Positions 1-9,682 of a stretch of 64,000 nt of DNA are shown one piece after another. Below the pieces are notes generated by a model, which was not told the DNA's origin, ran no database searches, and worked only from the letters and a program-made list of their open reading frames with translations. The position numbers and the translations under genes were made by a program. The stretch comes from Candidatus Pantoea deserta. Its GTDB lineage: Bacteria > Pseudomonadota > Gammaproteobacteria > Enterobacterales > Enterobacteriaceae. The stretch lies in contig NZ_RMVG01000014.1 in the NCBI RefSeq assembly GCF_003813865.1, positions 62,001 to 126,000 on the forward strand, written 5' to 3'. Numbering within the stretch: position 1 is the first letter of the stretch; each line of letters begins with the position of its first letter.

Positions 1-126
1 CAGGTCGTTCATCGACTGGCGCCCGGCGCGCTCGGCGGTAAATTTATACACCAGGCCGACCAGCAGCGCCATTACCAGAAAACAGACGAACAGCAGCAGA
101 TAGAACTGGATAAACAACTTTCTCAT
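1..126 (-). CDS. rstB: Sensor histidine kinase RstB, N-terminal 42 codons only (runs off the window)
   Basis: RstB is the inner-membrane sensor kinase that phosphorylates RstA in the PhoP-linked RstB/RstA two-component system. Only the first 42 residues lie in the window: a short basic N-terminus (MRKLF), one hydrophobic membrane helix at about residues 5-27, then the start of the periplasmic sensor region (YKFTAERAG). This is almost identical to the E. coli RstB start as I recall it. The ATG at 126-124 overlaps the rstA stop (ATGA), so translation is probably coupled to rstA. Kinase domains are outside the window and cannot be judged. Confidence 0.9.
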   Translation of the reverse strand, partial: MRKLFIQFYLLLFVCFLVMALLVGLVYKFTAERAGRQSMNDL

Positions 127-851
127 GCCTGGGTGTCCCACGCCTGCGGCGCAAACAGGTAGCCTTTATTGCGGATGGTTTTAATGCGAAACGGTTCGGT
201 CGCGCTGTCATGCAGTTTTTTACGCAGCCGGGAGATGGCCACGTCAATACTGCGATCCAGGCCATCGTAGCTGACGCCGCGCAGGGTTTTCAGCAGCGCG
301 TCGCGGTTAAGGATCTGTCCGGCGTGACTGGCCAGCTCCCACAGCAGATCGAAGTCGGCGGTCGAGAGCGTGATCTGCTCGCCGAACAGCGTGACCTCGC
401 GATTCAGCGCGTCAATGCTCAGGGAGCCAAAGCGCAGCAGCTTCTGTTTTTGCGCGGCGACAGGCGTCGGCAGTTCATCGCTTTGCCCCTGCTGCGCCTG
501 GCGCAGATGCAGCCGCAGCCGCGCCAGCAGCACCGCAGGCGGGGTGGTTTTGAGGATATAGTCCTGCGCCCCCATCTCCAGCGCCAGAATATGGTTCATA
601 TCGCTGTCGAGCGAGGTCAGCAGCACGATCGGTCCCTGCCAGTGCGTGCGCAGATCGCGACACAGGGTCATGCCGTCTTTGCCGGGCAGCATAATATCCA
701 GCATCACCAGGTCCGGCTTTTCAGCGGCAATCACCGCTTCGGCGCGATCGCCGCGCATTTCGACAATCACCTCAATATCATGGCGGCCCAGATAGGCGGC
801 AATCAGTGAACCGACTTCCGGTTCATCTTCAACAAAAACAATTTTGTTCAT
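123..851 (-). CDS. rstA: Response regulator RstA (OmpR/PhoB family)
   Basis: Cytoplasmic DNA-binding response regulator, partner of RstB. The 242-residue protein has a receiver domain (about 1-115) with acidic residues E8/D9, phosphoacceptor D52 in the LDIMLPGKDG motif and the conserved lysine in ILKTTPP. A C-terminal winged-helix DNA-binding domain follows (about 140-235: LLWELASHAG, SRLRKKL, NKGYLF). I chose the ATG at 851 because the protein then starts MNKIVFVEDE, as in E. coli RstA (239 residues, from memory); an in-frame ATG at 908 would add 19 unrelated residues. No strong Shine-Dalgarno sequence is visible before 851. It is followed by rstB with a 4-base overlap. Confidence 0.95.
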   Translation of the reverse strand: MNKIVFVEDEPEVGSLIAAYLGRHDIEVIVEMRGDRAEAVIAAEKPDLVMLDIMLPGKDGMTLCRDLRTHWQGPIVLLTSLDSDMNHILALEMGAQDYILKTTPPAVLLARLRLHLRQAQQGQSDELPTPVAAQKQKLLRFGSLSIDALNREVTLFGEQITLSTADFDLLWELASHAGQILNRDALLKTLRGVSYDGLDRSIDVAISRLRKKLHDSATEPFRIKTIRNKGYLFAPQAWDTQA

Positions 852-1027
852 AATCCACAGTGACAAATTAGCCTGACGAGCAGCATAACTTTTCCCGGTC
901 CTGAGCACTATGCCACCGCACGAAATATCCTTAGGTCACTGGTATCTGTAAGGCAAAATGTGCCATCATTGTTTGTGCGTTTAAGCAAGGTTCTGAACCG
1001 TAATGAAAAAACAGGGGGAGTGCGAGG

Positions 1028-1444
1028 GTGTCTGATAAAGAGCTGGCTTCAGCCATATACAGTGACCGCATCTGCTTCAACTACAGCGATTTTCTCTCCG
1101 CCTCTTGCAAAAAACGCTGGAGTTTTGTTGACGCCATTTATGGCGTGATGCCGATTTTCGGCATGGTAACCCGCAAATCCTCGGCTCACAGCGTCCAGGC
1201 GAGCGACGAACACCTGAAAGAGCTGGCATTACAAATCATCTCCACCCAGGTCAGCGACGAGATCAATATTGCGCGTCTGATTACTCTGGCCGAACAGCAG
1301 CACATCACGCATTTTGACATCCAGCTGCCTTATCCACTCTCGGCGCAGCAGCTGGAGGCGATCCATCAGGAATATCGTAAGCCGCTCAGCCTGACACAGC
1401 AGGATGACCTGCTGTGCGTGGTTATCCCTGAACAGTCACACTAA
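1028..1444 (+). CDS. Unrecognised 138-residue soluble protein
   Basis: I do not recognise the family. The GTG start at 1028 is supported by a purine-rich ribosome site (GGGGGAG, 1014-1020) seven bases upstream. The product has no signal peptide or clear membrane helix. It has an N-terminal aromatic/cysteine segment (CFNYSDFLSASCKKRW), then a mixed helical region with ELALQIIS and ITHFDIQLPYPLS. It sits divergent to rstA and converges on ydgI, sharing four bases at the stops. In E. coli, folM and ydgC occupy this gap, so the gene is an accessory replacement here. An internal ATG at 1148 would give a shorter product of about 98 residues. Coding status is likely from length, codon use and ribosome site; function is unknown. 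Confidence 0.65.
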   Translation: MSDKELASAIYSDRICFNYSDFLSASCKKRWSFVDAIYGVMPIFGMVTRKSSAHSVQASDEHLKELALQIISTQVSDEINIARLITLAEQQHITHFDIQLPYPLSAQQLEAIHQEYRKPLSLTQQDDLLCVVIPEQSH

Positions 1445-2832
1445 ACCATCAGCTGCCACATAGCGGGCAGCGAAGCCGCCATCAGCAAACCAATAGCGAT
1501 GCGCTCAAGCTGGGTCAGCGCGATGTCGCCTCGTCCGCCGCGACGCGCGAACAGAAACAGCAGCAGACCCGGCGCATAGAGCACCACCGACAGCAGCAAA
1601 TGCAGCGGTCCTGAAGCATAGAGCAACCACAGCCCGTACAGACTGGCGCCCACGCCCGTCGCCAGCGCCAGCGGCTGCCCTTTGCCGCGCGTCAGCTTCA
1701 CCAGATACAGCCCCACCAGCAGATAAGGGACCAGGATCATCTCCGAGGCGATGGTGAGCAGAGTATTGTAATCGGCGTGGGTCAGGGCAATCAGAATCAG
1801 ACAGAGCTGCACGCTGCCATTGGTCAGCCACAGCGACGCGACCGGCGCGCTGCGCGCATTCTGGCGCGCAATGCTGCGCGGAAACGCGCCCTGTTGCGCG
1901 GCGATAAAGGGCACCTCGGCGGCCATAATCGTCCAGCTGAGGTAGGCGCCGCACACGGACAGAATCAGCCCGCCCGCGATAACCGCATCGCCCCAGTGCC
2001 CAATCAGGCGCGTCATCAGACCGGCCATAGACGGGTTACGCATCTGCGCCAGCTCGGCGCGAGGAATGATGCCCAGCGACAGCAGCGTCACCAGCAAATA
2101 GACCAGCAGCGCCGCCAGCACCGCCAGCAGCGTGGCGCGGCCCACATCCTTTTTATGACGCGCGCGTGCCGACACTACGACCGCGCCCTCGACGCCGATA
2201 AACACCCACAGGGTAATCAGCATGGTCTGTTTGACCTGCTCCCAGAGCGGCTGGCCGAGCGTGAGGCCCGAAAAATCAAAATGGAACTGGTCATAGTTAA
2301 AGGCGGCGATCGCCAGCACCACAAACAGCAGCAGCGGCACCAGTTTTCCCAGCGTGGCCAGCAGGTTGATGCTGGCTGCGGTTTGTACGCCGCGCAAAAC
2401 CAGAAAGTGCACCAGCCACAGCAGCACCGACGCGCCCAGCATCGCCTGCCAGGTGTTGCCGTCGCCGAACACCACGCGTTCGGGGGTGTCCGTAAAAAAG
2501 CTCAGCGCAGAGAAGACGATCACCAGATAAGAGACATTGGCGATGACTGCGCACAGCCAGTAGCCCCAGGCGGAGCAAAAGCCGAGCAGCTCACCGAAAC
2601 CTGCGCGGGCATAGGTAAAGATGCCGCCGTCCAGATCCGGCCTGAGCCTTGTGAGCAGCAGCATCGCCAGCGCCAGCAACAGAATGCCCGCGCCGGTAAT
2701 CATCCAGCCAGTCAGCAGCGCTGCCGGTCCGGCGACGGCTGCCATATTCTGCGGCAAGCTAAACACGCCTGCGCCCAGCATTGAGCTGAGCACCAGCGCC
2801 GTAAGCGCGCTAAGACCTAATTTTTTCTCCAA
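1441..2832 (-). CDS. ydgI: Basic amino acid/ornithine-type antiporter YdgI (ArcD family, APC superfamily)
   Basis: Inner-membrane amino acid antiporter, closely matching E. coli YdgI, a putative arginine/ornithine exchanger. About 12 hydrophobic helices are visible. The first holds the APC substrate-site motif (SSMLGAGVFSLPQN), and conserved segments such as FTYARAGFGELLGFCSAWGYW and SEMILVPYLLVG follow. Start choice: a TTG at 2832 gives EKKLGLSALTAL directly after the initiator, as in E. coli (460 residues), with a good ribosome site (AGGAAGG) just upstream. The in-frame ATG at 2883 lacks such a site and would add 17 residues. The resulting protein has 463 residues. The true substrate is not shown by the sequence. 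Confidence 0.88.
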   Translation of the reverse strand: MEKKLGLSALTALVLSSMLGAGVFSLPQNMAAVAGPAALLTGWMITGAGILLLALAMLLLTRLRPDLDGGIFTYARAGFGELLGFCSAWGYWLCAVIANVSYLVIVFSALSFFTDTPERVVFGDGNTWQAMLGASVLLWLVHFLVLRGVQTAASINLLATLGKLVPLLLFVVLAIAAFNYDQFHFDFSGLTLGQPLWEQVKQTMLITLWVFIGVEGAVVVSARARHKKDVGRATLLAVLAALLVYLLVTLLSLGIIPRAELAQMRNPSMAGLMTRLIGHWGDAVIAGGLILSVCGAYLSWTIMAAEVPFIAAQQGAFPRSIARQNARSAPVASLWLTNGSVQLCLILIALTHADYNTLLTIASEMILVPYLLVGLYLVKLTRGKGQPLALATGVGASLYGLWLLYASGPLHLLLSVVLYAPGLLLFLFARRGGRGDIALTQLERIAIGLLMAASLPAMWQLMV

Positions 2833-3006
2833 AATACCCTTCCTGCTAGCACAAGTGGCTGGATTATGTTCTGAACGACGCATTTAACCGCGCCGTTTGG
2901 TTTTTATATGACGGATTCAGCTAAAAGCAGGGCGAAGATTCTACGGAGTGCGAAAAGGGATGGCAATGCGTGGTTATGCAAAATTGTGAAGGGATAATGC
3001 AAACAG

Positions 3007-3028
3007 CAGGGCGGCGAGCGCCGCCCTG
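3007..3028 (-). terminator. Hairpin downstream of ydgH
   Basis: Perfect 10-base inverted repeat (CAGGGCGGCG / CGCCGCCCTG, two-base spacer) eight bases past the ydgH stop codon. In the ydgH direction only a weak T-rich stretch follows (CTGTTTGC), so it may be a weak terminator or an mRNA 3' end stabiliser. Confidence 0.6.
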
Positions 3029-3035
3029 AGAGAGA

Positions 3036-3989
3036 TTACTTGAACAGATCCGCCGTAACGGTCAGGTTACCACCGCTCTGGTTCTGCCACTGACGCGTGA
3101 CGTGATAGTACTTGGCCCCTTTATCCGCGGCGCGCTTGGCGACTTCTTCAGAGATCTCTGTCGGCGTGCCGAAGTGGCCGGTAAAGGTGACGCTGTCAAA
3201 CGGTTGCATCTGCGCGGCGGTAATCGCGTTTACTTCCTGAATCGATTTGCCGTTCGGCAGATTCACGGTGTAGCGCTGGCCGGTAGAGCTTTGCGTTTCG
3301 AAGAAACGGCCGACGTTGCTGCTGGGGGTCTCAGACGAGGCAACGCCCGGAATTTCGACGCGTTTTGCCGCTTCGCCGCCTGCCGCCAGCGCGGCCTTGC
3401 CTGCATCTGAATCCGCCGGGATCAGGTTCGGGCTTTGCACTTTGCGCTCTTTCGCATCGGCTTTATACACATAGGCGGTGACGTACTGGTTGCCGCCGTT
3501 ATTGGCGTCAACCTGACGCACGATATAGAAAGAGGCGGCGCCTTTTTCCTTCGCTGCTTTACTCACGGCGTCGTTAACATCCGGCTGGCTGCCAAAGAAG
3601 CCGCTGACGCTAACGGTATCAAAAGGCTCCAGTCGATAGGCTTCGGCTTTTGGCAGCTCTTTTACCCCGTTGATGACGCGATAGGTAGTGTCGTCGCTGG
3701 CTTTGGGCGCATCGGCTTTATAGAGATCGGCGGTCACGCGCCAGTTGCCGCTGTTGCCGTTGCTGTCGTTGATGCCCTGAATAAAGTAAGAGGCCGCGCC
3801 CAGCTCATCCGCACGTTTCGAGACGGCGTCGGCTGCGTCGCCAATGGCGTTGAAACGGCCGGTGACGTTAATACGTTCGAATGGTTTCAACTCGGCCGCT
3901 TTTTCCGGCGTCAGTTCCTGCGCGGCAAACGCGTTGGCCGTCAGCAGGGATAACAAGGTTGACGCCAGAATGGTGTTCTTCAGCTTCAT
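3036..3989 (-). CDS. ydgH: Periplasmic three-domain DUF1471 protein YdgH
   Basis: Exported protein of 317 residues (E. coli YdgH is about 314). An N-terminal signal peptide (KLKNTILASTLLSLLTANAFA, about 1-23) precedes three copies of the small YdgH/BhsA/McbA fold. Each repeat carries a phrase like F-x-x-I/V-x-V-T/S-G-x-F and a later AAS/AKYY strand (about 35-110, 115-180, 240-317). The single-domain relatives at 39995-40538 share this fold. The start is supported by AAGGAT upstream. It is divergent from pntA. DUF1471 proteins are linked to stress and biofilm phenotypes; the molecular function of YdgH itself is not established. Confidence 0.92.
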   Translation of the reverse strand: MKLKNTILASTLLSLLTANAFAAQELTPEKAAELKPFERINVTGRFNAIGDAADAVSKRADELGAASYFIQGINDSNGNSGNWRVTADLYKADAPKASDDTTYRVINGVKELPKAEAYRLEPFDTVSVSGFFGSQPDVNDAVSKAAKEKGAASFYIVRQVDANNGGNQYVTAYVYKADAKERKVQSPNLIPADSDAGKAALAAGGEAAKRVEIPGVASSETPSSNVGRFFETQSSTGQRYTVNLPNGKSIQEVNAITAAQMQPFDSVTFTGHFGTPTEISEEVAKRAADKGAKYYHVTRQWQNQSGGNLTVTADLFK

Positions 3990-4525
3990 AAAAATGATCC
4001 TTCGCCTTACGCAAAAATGAGTACGAAAACGTGCTGGACTCTTGATGTATAACAGATTAGCCGCTGATTATTGCATGTTATAAACAGGCTGTCGCAGCCA
4101 ATTTATGCGACAAATCCTGAGAAATTGACAGCTAAATTCGCTACCGGGTCAGGCAGTGGAATAAAGACGATTATTTAACCTGGTTATCGCTGAATGTGGT
4201 AACCCTTAGTGCTTAAACAGTTAATACATTGTTAAATAAAGGTTTTTATTAACCAGATCTGCGCCGTGACACGATTTTGCTCAGCAGAAAATATTTTAAA
4301 CGTCCTGTTTGGCAGTGGCTAAGCGCAGCTTTTTTGTTATGACGCTGAATAATTGTGTGAATGTCATAAGTACAGGCTCTGGATGTAGATCGCTGTTCAT
4401 ATTTTCAGTAGGTTATAAATACTTTGATACATGTGCATTTCGTTCATAAGCGCCTGAAACCCTGTTTCGGGCGCTGTGTCGCTATGCAGTCGACAGGCCA
4501 TCATCAACCGATGAAAGGGATGAAT
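3990..4525. other. 536-base divergent intergenic region ydgH/pntA, no gene seen
   Basis: This AT-richer stretch lies between the divergent starts of ydgH and pntA and must hold both promoters. Long reading frames into it (an upstream ATG at 4424 in the pntA frame) have no homology to PntA and no sensible ribosome site. I see short AT-rich palindromic stretches (around GGTTTTTATTAACC, 4241-4254) but cannot assign them to a regulator. Confidence 0.6.
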
Positions 4526-6058
4526 ATGTTAATTGGAATACCCAAAGAGCGGTTGCCCAACGAGGCGCGCGTGGCAGCGACGCCAAAAACCGTTGAGCAG
4601 CTTATCAAACTGGGTTTCAGCGTTGCCGTTGAGCACGATGCAGGCAAACGCGCCAGTTTTGATGACGAAAGTTTTGTCGCCGCTGGCGCCAGTATTAGCG
4701 ACAGCCAGCAGATCTGGCAGTCGGATGTCATTATGAAGGTCAATGCGCCTGAGGATGACGAGATCGCGTTAATGCGCGCGGGCAGCACGCTGGTAAGCTT
4801 TGTCTGGCCTGCGCAAAATGCCGCGCTGCTGGAAAAGCTGGCCGCGCGCAACGTCACCGTGATGGCAATGGATGCGGTGCCGCGTATTTCCCGCGCGCAG
4901 TCGCTGGATGCGTTAAGTTCTATGGCGAACATTGCGGGTTATCGCGCCATCGTCGAAGCCGCGCATGAATTTGGCCGCTTCTTTACCGGCCAGATCACGG
5001 CGGCAGGCAAAGTGCCGCCGGCCAAGGTTATGGTGATCGGCGCGGGCGTCGCCGGTCTGGCGGCGATTGGCGCGGCGGGCAGCCTGGGCGCCATTGTGCG
5101 CGCCTTCGATACCCGTCCGGAAGTGAAAGAGCAGGTCCAGAGTATGGGGGCCGAGTTCCTTGAGCTGGATTTTGAAGAGGAAGCAGGCAGCGGCGACGGA
5201 TATGCCAAAGTGATGTCCGACGCCTTTATTAAGGCGGAGATGGCGCTGTTCGCCGCTCAGGCGAAAGAGGTGGACATCATCGTCACCACGGCGCTGATCC
5301 CCGGCAAACCGGCGCCGAAGCTGATCACCGCTGAAATGGTCGCCAGCATGAAACCCGGCAGCGTGATTGTCGATCTGGCGGCGCAAACCGGCGGCAACTG
5401 CGAACTGACCGTGGCCGATCGCGTTACCGTAACGGACAACGGCGTGAAGATCATCGGCTATACCGATCTGCCCAGCCGCTTGCCCACCCAGTCTTCCCAG
5501 CTGTACGGCACCAATCTGGTGAACCTGATGAAGCTGCTGTGCAAAGAGAAGAACGGTGAAATCAGCGTGGATTTCGACGATGTGGTGGTGCGCGGCGTAA
5601 CCGTGATCCGCGACGGCGACATCACCTGGCCTGCGCCGCCGATTCAGGTCTCCGCCGCGCCGAAAGCCGCGTCTCCAGCGGCGCAGCCGGTAGCAAAAGA
5701 GGCCGCAGCGCCCGCCCCGACGTGGCGCAAATATCTGCTGCTGGCGCTGGCGATTGTCTTGTTCGCCTGTCTGGCTAACGTTGCGCCAGCCGAGTTCCTG
5801 TCGCATTTCACCGTATTTGCGCTTGCCTGCGTGGTGGGCTACTACGTGGTGTGGAACGTCAGCCATGCGCTGCATACGCCTTTGATGTCCGTGACCAACG
5901 CCATATCCGGCATTATTGTGGTCGGCGCGGTACTACAGATGGGACAGGGCGGCTGGGTCACCTTTATCTCGTTTATCGCGGTGCTGATCGCCAGCATCAA
6001 TATTTTCGGTGGCTTCACCGTCACCCAGCGCATGCTGAAAATGTTTCGTAAGGGGTAG
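4526..6058 (+). CDS. pntA: NAD(P) transhydrogenase subunit alpha
   Basis: Alpha subunit of the proton-translocating transhydrogenase, which moves hydride from NADH to NADP+ using the proton gradient across the inner membrane. The 510 residues equal the E. coli length. The N-terminal NAD-binding part (about 1-380) carries the [13 protein letters not shown] dinucleotide loop and the [20 protein letters not shown] segment. An Ala/Pro linker (about 385-405) precedes four membrane helices. I chose ATG 4526 (protein [11 protein letters not shown]) because AAAGGG lies at good spacing and the family starts here; ATG 4520 would be too close to that site. pntB follows after three bases, so the two are translationally linked. 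Confidence 0.97.
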   Translation: MLIGIPKERLPNEARVAATPKTVEQLIKLGFSVAVEHDAGKRASFDDESFVAAGASISDSQQIWQSDVIMKVNAPEDDEIALMRAGSTLVSFVWPAQNAALLEKLAARNVTVMAMDAVPRISRAQSLDALSSMANIAGYRAIVEAAHEFGRFFTGQITAAGKVPPAKVMVIGAGVAGLAAIGAAGSLGAIVRAFDTRPEVKEQVQSMGAEFLELDFEEEAGSGDGYAKVMSDAFIKAEMALFAAQAKEVDIIVTTALIPGKPAPKLITAEMVASMKPGSVIVDLAAQTGGNCELTVADRVTVTDNGVKIIGYTDLPSRLPTQSSQLYGTNLVNLMKLLCKEKNGEISVDFDDVVVRGVTVIRDGDITWPAPPIQVSAAPKAASPAAQPVAKEAAAPAPTWRKYLLLALAIVLFACLANVAPAEFLSHFTVFALACVVGYYVVWNVSHALHTPLMSVTNAISGIIVVGAVLQMGQGGWVTFISFIAVLIASINIFGGFTVTQRMLKMFRKG

Positions 6059-6061
6059 CAG

Positions 6062-7450
6062 ATGTCTGGCGGATTAGTTACTGCGGCATACATTGTTGCC
6101 GCTATTCTCTTTATTTTCAGCCTGGCTGGACTTTCGAAACATGAAACCTCGAAACGGGGGAATCTGTTCGGCATTAGCGGGATGGCGCTGGCGCTGCTGG
6201 CGACTATTTTTGGTCCTGACAGCGGCAATGTCGCCTGGATTTTACTGGCGATGGTTATCGGCGGAGCAATCGGCATTCGGCTGGCGCAAAAGGTCGAAAT
6301 GACCGAAATGCCTGAGCTGGTGGCGATTCTGCACAGCTTTGTCGGTCTGGCTGCCGTGCTGGTGGGCTTTAACAGCTACATCGCTCATGCGCCTGGCCTG
6401 CCTGCGGTGATGGAAAATATTCACCTGACCGAGGTGTTCCTCGGCATCTTTATCGGTGCCGTGACCTTTACCGGCTCGGTGGTGGCTTTCGGCAAGCTGC
6501 GCGGCAAGATCTCATCGCGTCCGCTTATGCTGCCGCATCGTCACAAGCTCAACCTGCTGGCGCTGGTGGTGTCATTCCTGCTGCTGCTGTGGTTTGTCCG
6601 CACCGACAGCACTGGCGCGCAGGTGTTCGCGCTGCTGCTGATGACGCTGATTGCGCTGGCGTTTGGCTGGCATCTGGTGGCCTCTATCGGCGGCGCGGAT
6701 ATGCCGGTGGTAGTCTCTATGCTCAACTCCTACTCAGGCTGGGCGGCGGCGGCGGCGGGCTTTATGCTGAGCAATGACCTGCTGATCGTAACGGGCGCGC
6801 TGGTTGGCTCTTCAGGCGCCATCCTCTCTTACATTATGTGTAAGGCGATGAATCGCTCATTTATTAGCGTTATCGCGGGCGGCTTTGGTACCGACAGCAG
6901 TACAGGCGACGAAAGCGATGAGGCGGGCGAACATCGCGAAATCAGCGCGGAGGAGACCGCTGAGCTGCTGAAGCACTCTTCCTCGGTGATTATCACGCCG
7001 GGCTACGGCATGGCCGTGGCGCAGGCCCAGTATCCAGTGGCGGAAATTACCGAAAAACTGCGCGCGCGCGGCATCAAGGTTCGCTTCGGCATTCACCCGG
7101 TCGCCGGTCGCCTGCCGGGGCATATGAATGTGCTGCTGGCAGAGGCGAAAGTGCCTTATGACGTGGTGCTGGAGATGGATGAGATCAATGATGATTTCTC
7201 CGACACCGATACCGTGCTGGTTATTGGCGCCAACGACACCGTTAACCCGGCAGCGCAGGACGATCCGCGCAGCCCTATCGCTGGGATGCCCGTGCTGGAA
7301 GTGTGGAAAGCGCAGAACGTCATTGTGTTTAAGCGTTCCATGAACACCGGCTATGCGGGCGTACAGAATCCGCTGTTCTTTAAAGAGAATACGCAGATGC
7401 TGTTTGGCGATGCCAAAGCCAGCGTGGAAGGGATACTGAAAGCGTTGTAA
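6062..7450 (+). CDS. pntB: NAD(P) transhydrogenase subunit beta
   Basis: Beta subunit of the membrane transhydrogenase; 462 residues, as in E. coli. The first about 260 residues are membrane helices (including the proton channel segment with [19 protein letters not shown]). The C-terminal domain binds NADP(H): [20 protein letters not shown] is the nucleotide loop, and [11 protein letters not shown] and [16 protein letters not shown] are signature stretches. The ribosome site AAGGGG overlaps the end of pntA. A strong terminator follows directly. No odd features. Confidence 0.97.
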   Translation: MSGGLVTAAYIVAAILFIFSLAGLSKHETSKRGNLFGISGMALALLATIFGPDSGNVAWILLAMVIGGAIGIRLAQKVEMTEMPELVAILHSFVGLAAVLVGFNSYIAHAPGLPAVMENIHLTEVFLGIFIGAVTFTGSVVAFGKLRGKISSRPLMLPHRHKLNLLALVVSFLLLLWFVRTDSTGAQVFALLLMTLIALAFGWHLVASIGGADMPVVVSMLNSYSGWAAAAAGFMLSNDLLIVTGALVGSSGAILSYIMCKAMNRSFISVIAGGFGTDSSTGDESDEAGEHREISAEETAELLKHSSSVIITPGYGMAVAQAQYPVAEITEKLRARGIKVRFGIHPVAGRLPGHMNVLLAEAKVPYDVVLEMDEINDDFSDTDTVLVIGANDTVNPAAQDDPRSPIAGMPVLEVWKAQNVIVFKRSMNTGYAGVQNPLFFKENTQMLFGDAKASVEGILKAL

Positions 7451-7451
7451 C

Positions 7452-7484
7452 AATAAGGGCGGCCACTCGGCCGCCCTTATTTAT
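7452..7484. terminator. Bidirectional terminator between pntB and uspE
   Basis: Perfect 13-base stem (AATAAGGGCGGCC / GGCCGCCCTTATT, arms 7452-7464 and 7469-7481) with a four-base loop. A-rich and T-rich flanks lie on both sides, as expected for a shared terminator of convergent genes. Its right arm touches the uspE stop codon. Confidence 0.9.
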
Positions 7485-8440
7485 TCGTCATCGTCCTCTT
7501 CATCATCGTCCAGCGACACGGGCGAATTAAAGTCATCAGGTTTAATTGCCAGCAGATCGCAGCGCAAATGATCGATAACCTGTTCCGCCGTATTGCCGAG
7601 GAATGCTGCTGACAGGCCGGTGCGGCCAATGGTGCCCAGCACGACAATCCCTGCGCTGAGCTGACTGGCGATGTCAGGGATCACCTCTTCAGGCAGTCCC
7701 TTGGCGACGTGGGTAAACTCCTCGCGAATAGAAAACTTCTGCCGCAGGGCTTTCATGGCCACCAGATGCTGGCCGCGAATCGCATCGTTATAGACGCTGG
7801 GGTCAAAATCAGGCAGCTCAATAGCAATATTGATCGGCGTGATGGGGTAAGCGCCCACCAGATGCACTTCGGTGTGGTTTACCATCTCTGCCAGCAGCGT
7901 GGTTTCACGAATGAGTTTTTGATTCAGCTCGTCATGGTGCGGCTCTTCGCTGGCCAGATTGACGGCCACTACCGCTTTACCGCCTTCCGGCCAGGGCTGA
8001 TCTTTCACCATCCAGACCGGGCAGGGACATTTACGCAGCAGATGCCAGTCGGTCGGGGTGAAGATCACCGCTTCCAGTCTGTCGTGCTGATGCGCCATTT
8101 TCAGCACCAGATCGTGTCCGTGCGCCAGCACTTCCTGGATAATCGCCTCATAGGGGCGGTTATGCCACACCACCTTGATTTCAATTTCTACGCCTGCTTC
8201 CAGATAGGCGCGCGCCTGCTCGCGGATCCATTCGGTGCGCTGGCTGATAACGCCTTGACGCATAGAAGAACGCTCATCAGGCGACAGCAGCGTGGTCATC
8301 TCATAGGAGAAGTCATAAATCGGCAGATAGGCCTTAATTTTGCCGCCGATACGCTGATTGAGGTAAACCGCGCGTCGCAGCGCAGGCTGATCGTCTTGCT
8401 GTGAGTCGATAGCAACCAGAATATTTTGGTAGCGAGACAT
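7481..8440 (-). CDS. uspE: Universal stress protein E
   Basis: Cytoplasmic tandem universal stress protein of 319 residues (E. coli UspE about 316), implicated in stress survival and aggregation. Two Usp domains are visible: residues 1-150 ([12 protein letters not shown] ... [10 protein letters not shown]) and about 160-305 ([24 protein letters not shown] ... CDLLAIKP). The last residues form an acidic tail ([11 protein letters not shown]), longer than in E. coli as I recall it. Start supported by AAGGAG upstream. It lies downstream of fnr on the same strand, as in E. coli, but 174 bases apart. Confidence 0.95.
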   Translation of the reverse strand: MSRYQNILVAIDSQQDDQPALRRAVYLNQRIGGKIKAYLPIYDFSYEMTTLLSPDERSSMRQGVISQRTEWIREQARAYLEAGVEIEIKVVWHNRPYEAIIQEVLAHGHDLVLKMAHQHDRLEAVIFTPTDWHLLRKCPCPVWMVKDQPWPEGGKAVVAVNLASEEPHHDELNQKLIRETTLLAEMVNHTEVHLVGAYPITPINIAIELPDFDPSVYNDAIRGQHLVAMKALRQKFSIREEFTHVAKGLPEEVIPDIASQLSAGIVVLGTIGRTGLSAAFLGNTAEQVIDHLRCDLLAIKPDDFNSPVSLDDDEEDDDE

Positions 8441-8556
8441 AGGGAATAACTCCTTAAACCAACGCGGACTGGTTTAAAGATAGCCTAAGTTAAGAGCAGG
8501 AAGAAGCGGAAAAGTTACTGTGGGATCAATAAACTAACAAATAAAGGGCGGTAGTC

Positions 8557-8593
8557 AGAGTTGCAGGGATGTTGCGCACATACCTGCAACTCT
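8557..8593. repeat. Long perfect-arm hairpin between fnr and uspE
   Basis: Arms AGAGTTGCAGG (8557-8567) and CCTGCAACTCT (8583-8593) pair perfectly. One G/A mismatch further in, ATGT/ACAT extend the stem around a TGCGC loop. It lies 22 bases past the fnr stop and 117 bases before the uspE start. There is no T-tract in the fnr direction, so it is not a standard terminator. It could protect the fnr 3' end or mark a small RNA; I cannot decide. Confidence 0.6.
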
Positions 8594-8614
8594 AATGATT
8601 AGGAGACCAATTAA

Positions 8615-9367
8615 TTAAGCAGCCTGAACGCTCTGACCGGCCAGCTCAGAAAGCAGATCGTGATTTTCGATAGTGATATATTTGCCTTTCACCGCCAGCA
8701 TGCCGGATTTCTGAAAACGCCCCAGCAGACGGCTGATGGTTTCAACGGTCAGGCCGAGGTAGTTGCCGATGTCGCCGCGCGTCATGGTCAGACGGAATTC
8801 CCGCTGCGAGAAGCCGCGCTGGCCGAAACGACGGGAAAGATTCCAGATAAACGCGGCCAGCCGCTCTTCAGCGTTTTTCTTGGAGAGCAGCAGGATCATA
8901 TCCTGATCGCCTTTAATTTCGCCGCTCATTAAACGCATCATTTGCTGACGCAGAGCGGGCATTTTGCCCGATAAATCGTCCAGCGTTTCAAATGGAATCT
9001 CACACACCATCGCGGTTTCCAGCGCCTGAGCGAAGCTGGGATGGTTGCCGCTCATAATGGCGTCGAAACCCACCAGATCGCCCGCCAGATGAAAACCGGT
9101 GATCTGCTCATCGCCCTGTTCAGTGATGGTGTAGCTTTTAATGGTGCCGGAGCGAATAGCGTAAAGCGATTTAAGGTCGTCGCCGGCTTTGAACAGCGTC
9201 TGACCTTTCTGGATCGGTTTTTTACGCTCGATAATATTGTCGAGCTGATCCAGCTCATGCTCGTTCAGGGTGAAGGGAATACACAGCTGGCTAATGCTGC
9301 AATCCTGACAGTGAATGGCACAGCCACCTGACTGAATACGGCGAATGGTGCGTTTTTCAGTGATCAT
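8615..9367 (-). CDS. fnr: Fumarate/nitrate reduction regulator FNR
   Basis: Oxygen-sensing global regulator carrying a [4Fe-4S] cluster, of the CRP/FNR superfamily. The protein has exactly 250 residues. Cluster ligands C20, C23 and C29 sit in [14 protein letters not shown], with a fourth cysteine near 122 (MVCEIPFE). The cyclic-nucleotide-like beta roll spans about 30-150. The C-terminal helix-turn-helix holds the FNR recognition helix ([10 protein letters not shown], with E-x-x-S-R). ATG 9367 gives the family N-terminus ([15 protein letters not shown]); the upstream ATG at 9409 adds 14 unsupported residues. A likely autoregulatory box lies 19 bases upstream. E. coli carries ogt next to fnr; here ogt is absent. 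Confidence 0.97.
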   Translation of the reverse strand: MITEKRTIRRIQSGGCAIHCQDCSISQLCIPFTLNEHELDQLDNIIERKKPIQKGQTLFKAGDDLKSLYAIRSGTIKSYTITEQGDEQITGFHLAGDLVGFDAIMSGNHPSFAQALETAMVCEIPFETLDDLSGKMPALRQQMMRLMSGEIKGDQDMILLLSKKNAEERLAAFIWNLSRRFGQRGFSQREFRLTMTRGDIGNYLGLTVETISRLLGRFQKSGMLAVKGKYITIENHDLLSELAGQSVQAA

Positions 9368-9682
9368 ATTGTACGCTCGACGATTATTGACTGGGGTCAA
9401 TTTTAACATTTTTTGCGCTGAAGTGAACTTGTCCGAGCAGTTTTAGCCCTGCAAAGTGTAGGGATGTCAGACAGGGCGCGGAACCGCGCTATATCAAGCC
9501 CTTCAGGTCACACTTTTGGCAAATGGCACGAAAAGTTTCCATATTTTTTGATTCAGATGGGTGTTTTTTCAGCAGGCGCCAGGGTCTATCAATCACTGGC
9601 GCACTGTTTTTGCCCTTTGCTACTATTGCATGAGTATGGCCCGGTGGGTCTCTGTAATGTTTATCTGGCGTGAGAAAATTCC
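9368..9682. other. 315-base divergent region fnr/smrA
   Basis: No credible gene. It holds the fnr promoter with an FNR-type box at 9387-9400 and presumably the smrA promoter. A 69-codon reading frame on the plus strand (9464-9673) has Cys/Pro-poor composition unlike nearby proteins and no clear ribosome site, so I leave it out. Confidence 0.55.
9387..9400. promoter_or_regulatory. FNR-type operator upstream of fnr
   Basis: TTGAC-TGGG-GTCAA is a perfect 5-4-5 palindrome. The FNR consensus is TTGAT-N4-ATCAA, so each half differs at one base. Its position 19 bases before the fnr start codon fits the known negative autoregulation of fnr in E. coli. Confidence 0.65.

Noticed and set aside
1777..2784. 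335-codon open frame antisense to ydgI
   Set aside because: Extremely Gln/Arg/His-rich, mirrors membrane-protein codons on the other strand.
9464..9673. 69-codon frame between fnr and smrA
   Set aside because: No clear ribosome site, odd composition, lies in the expected promoter region.
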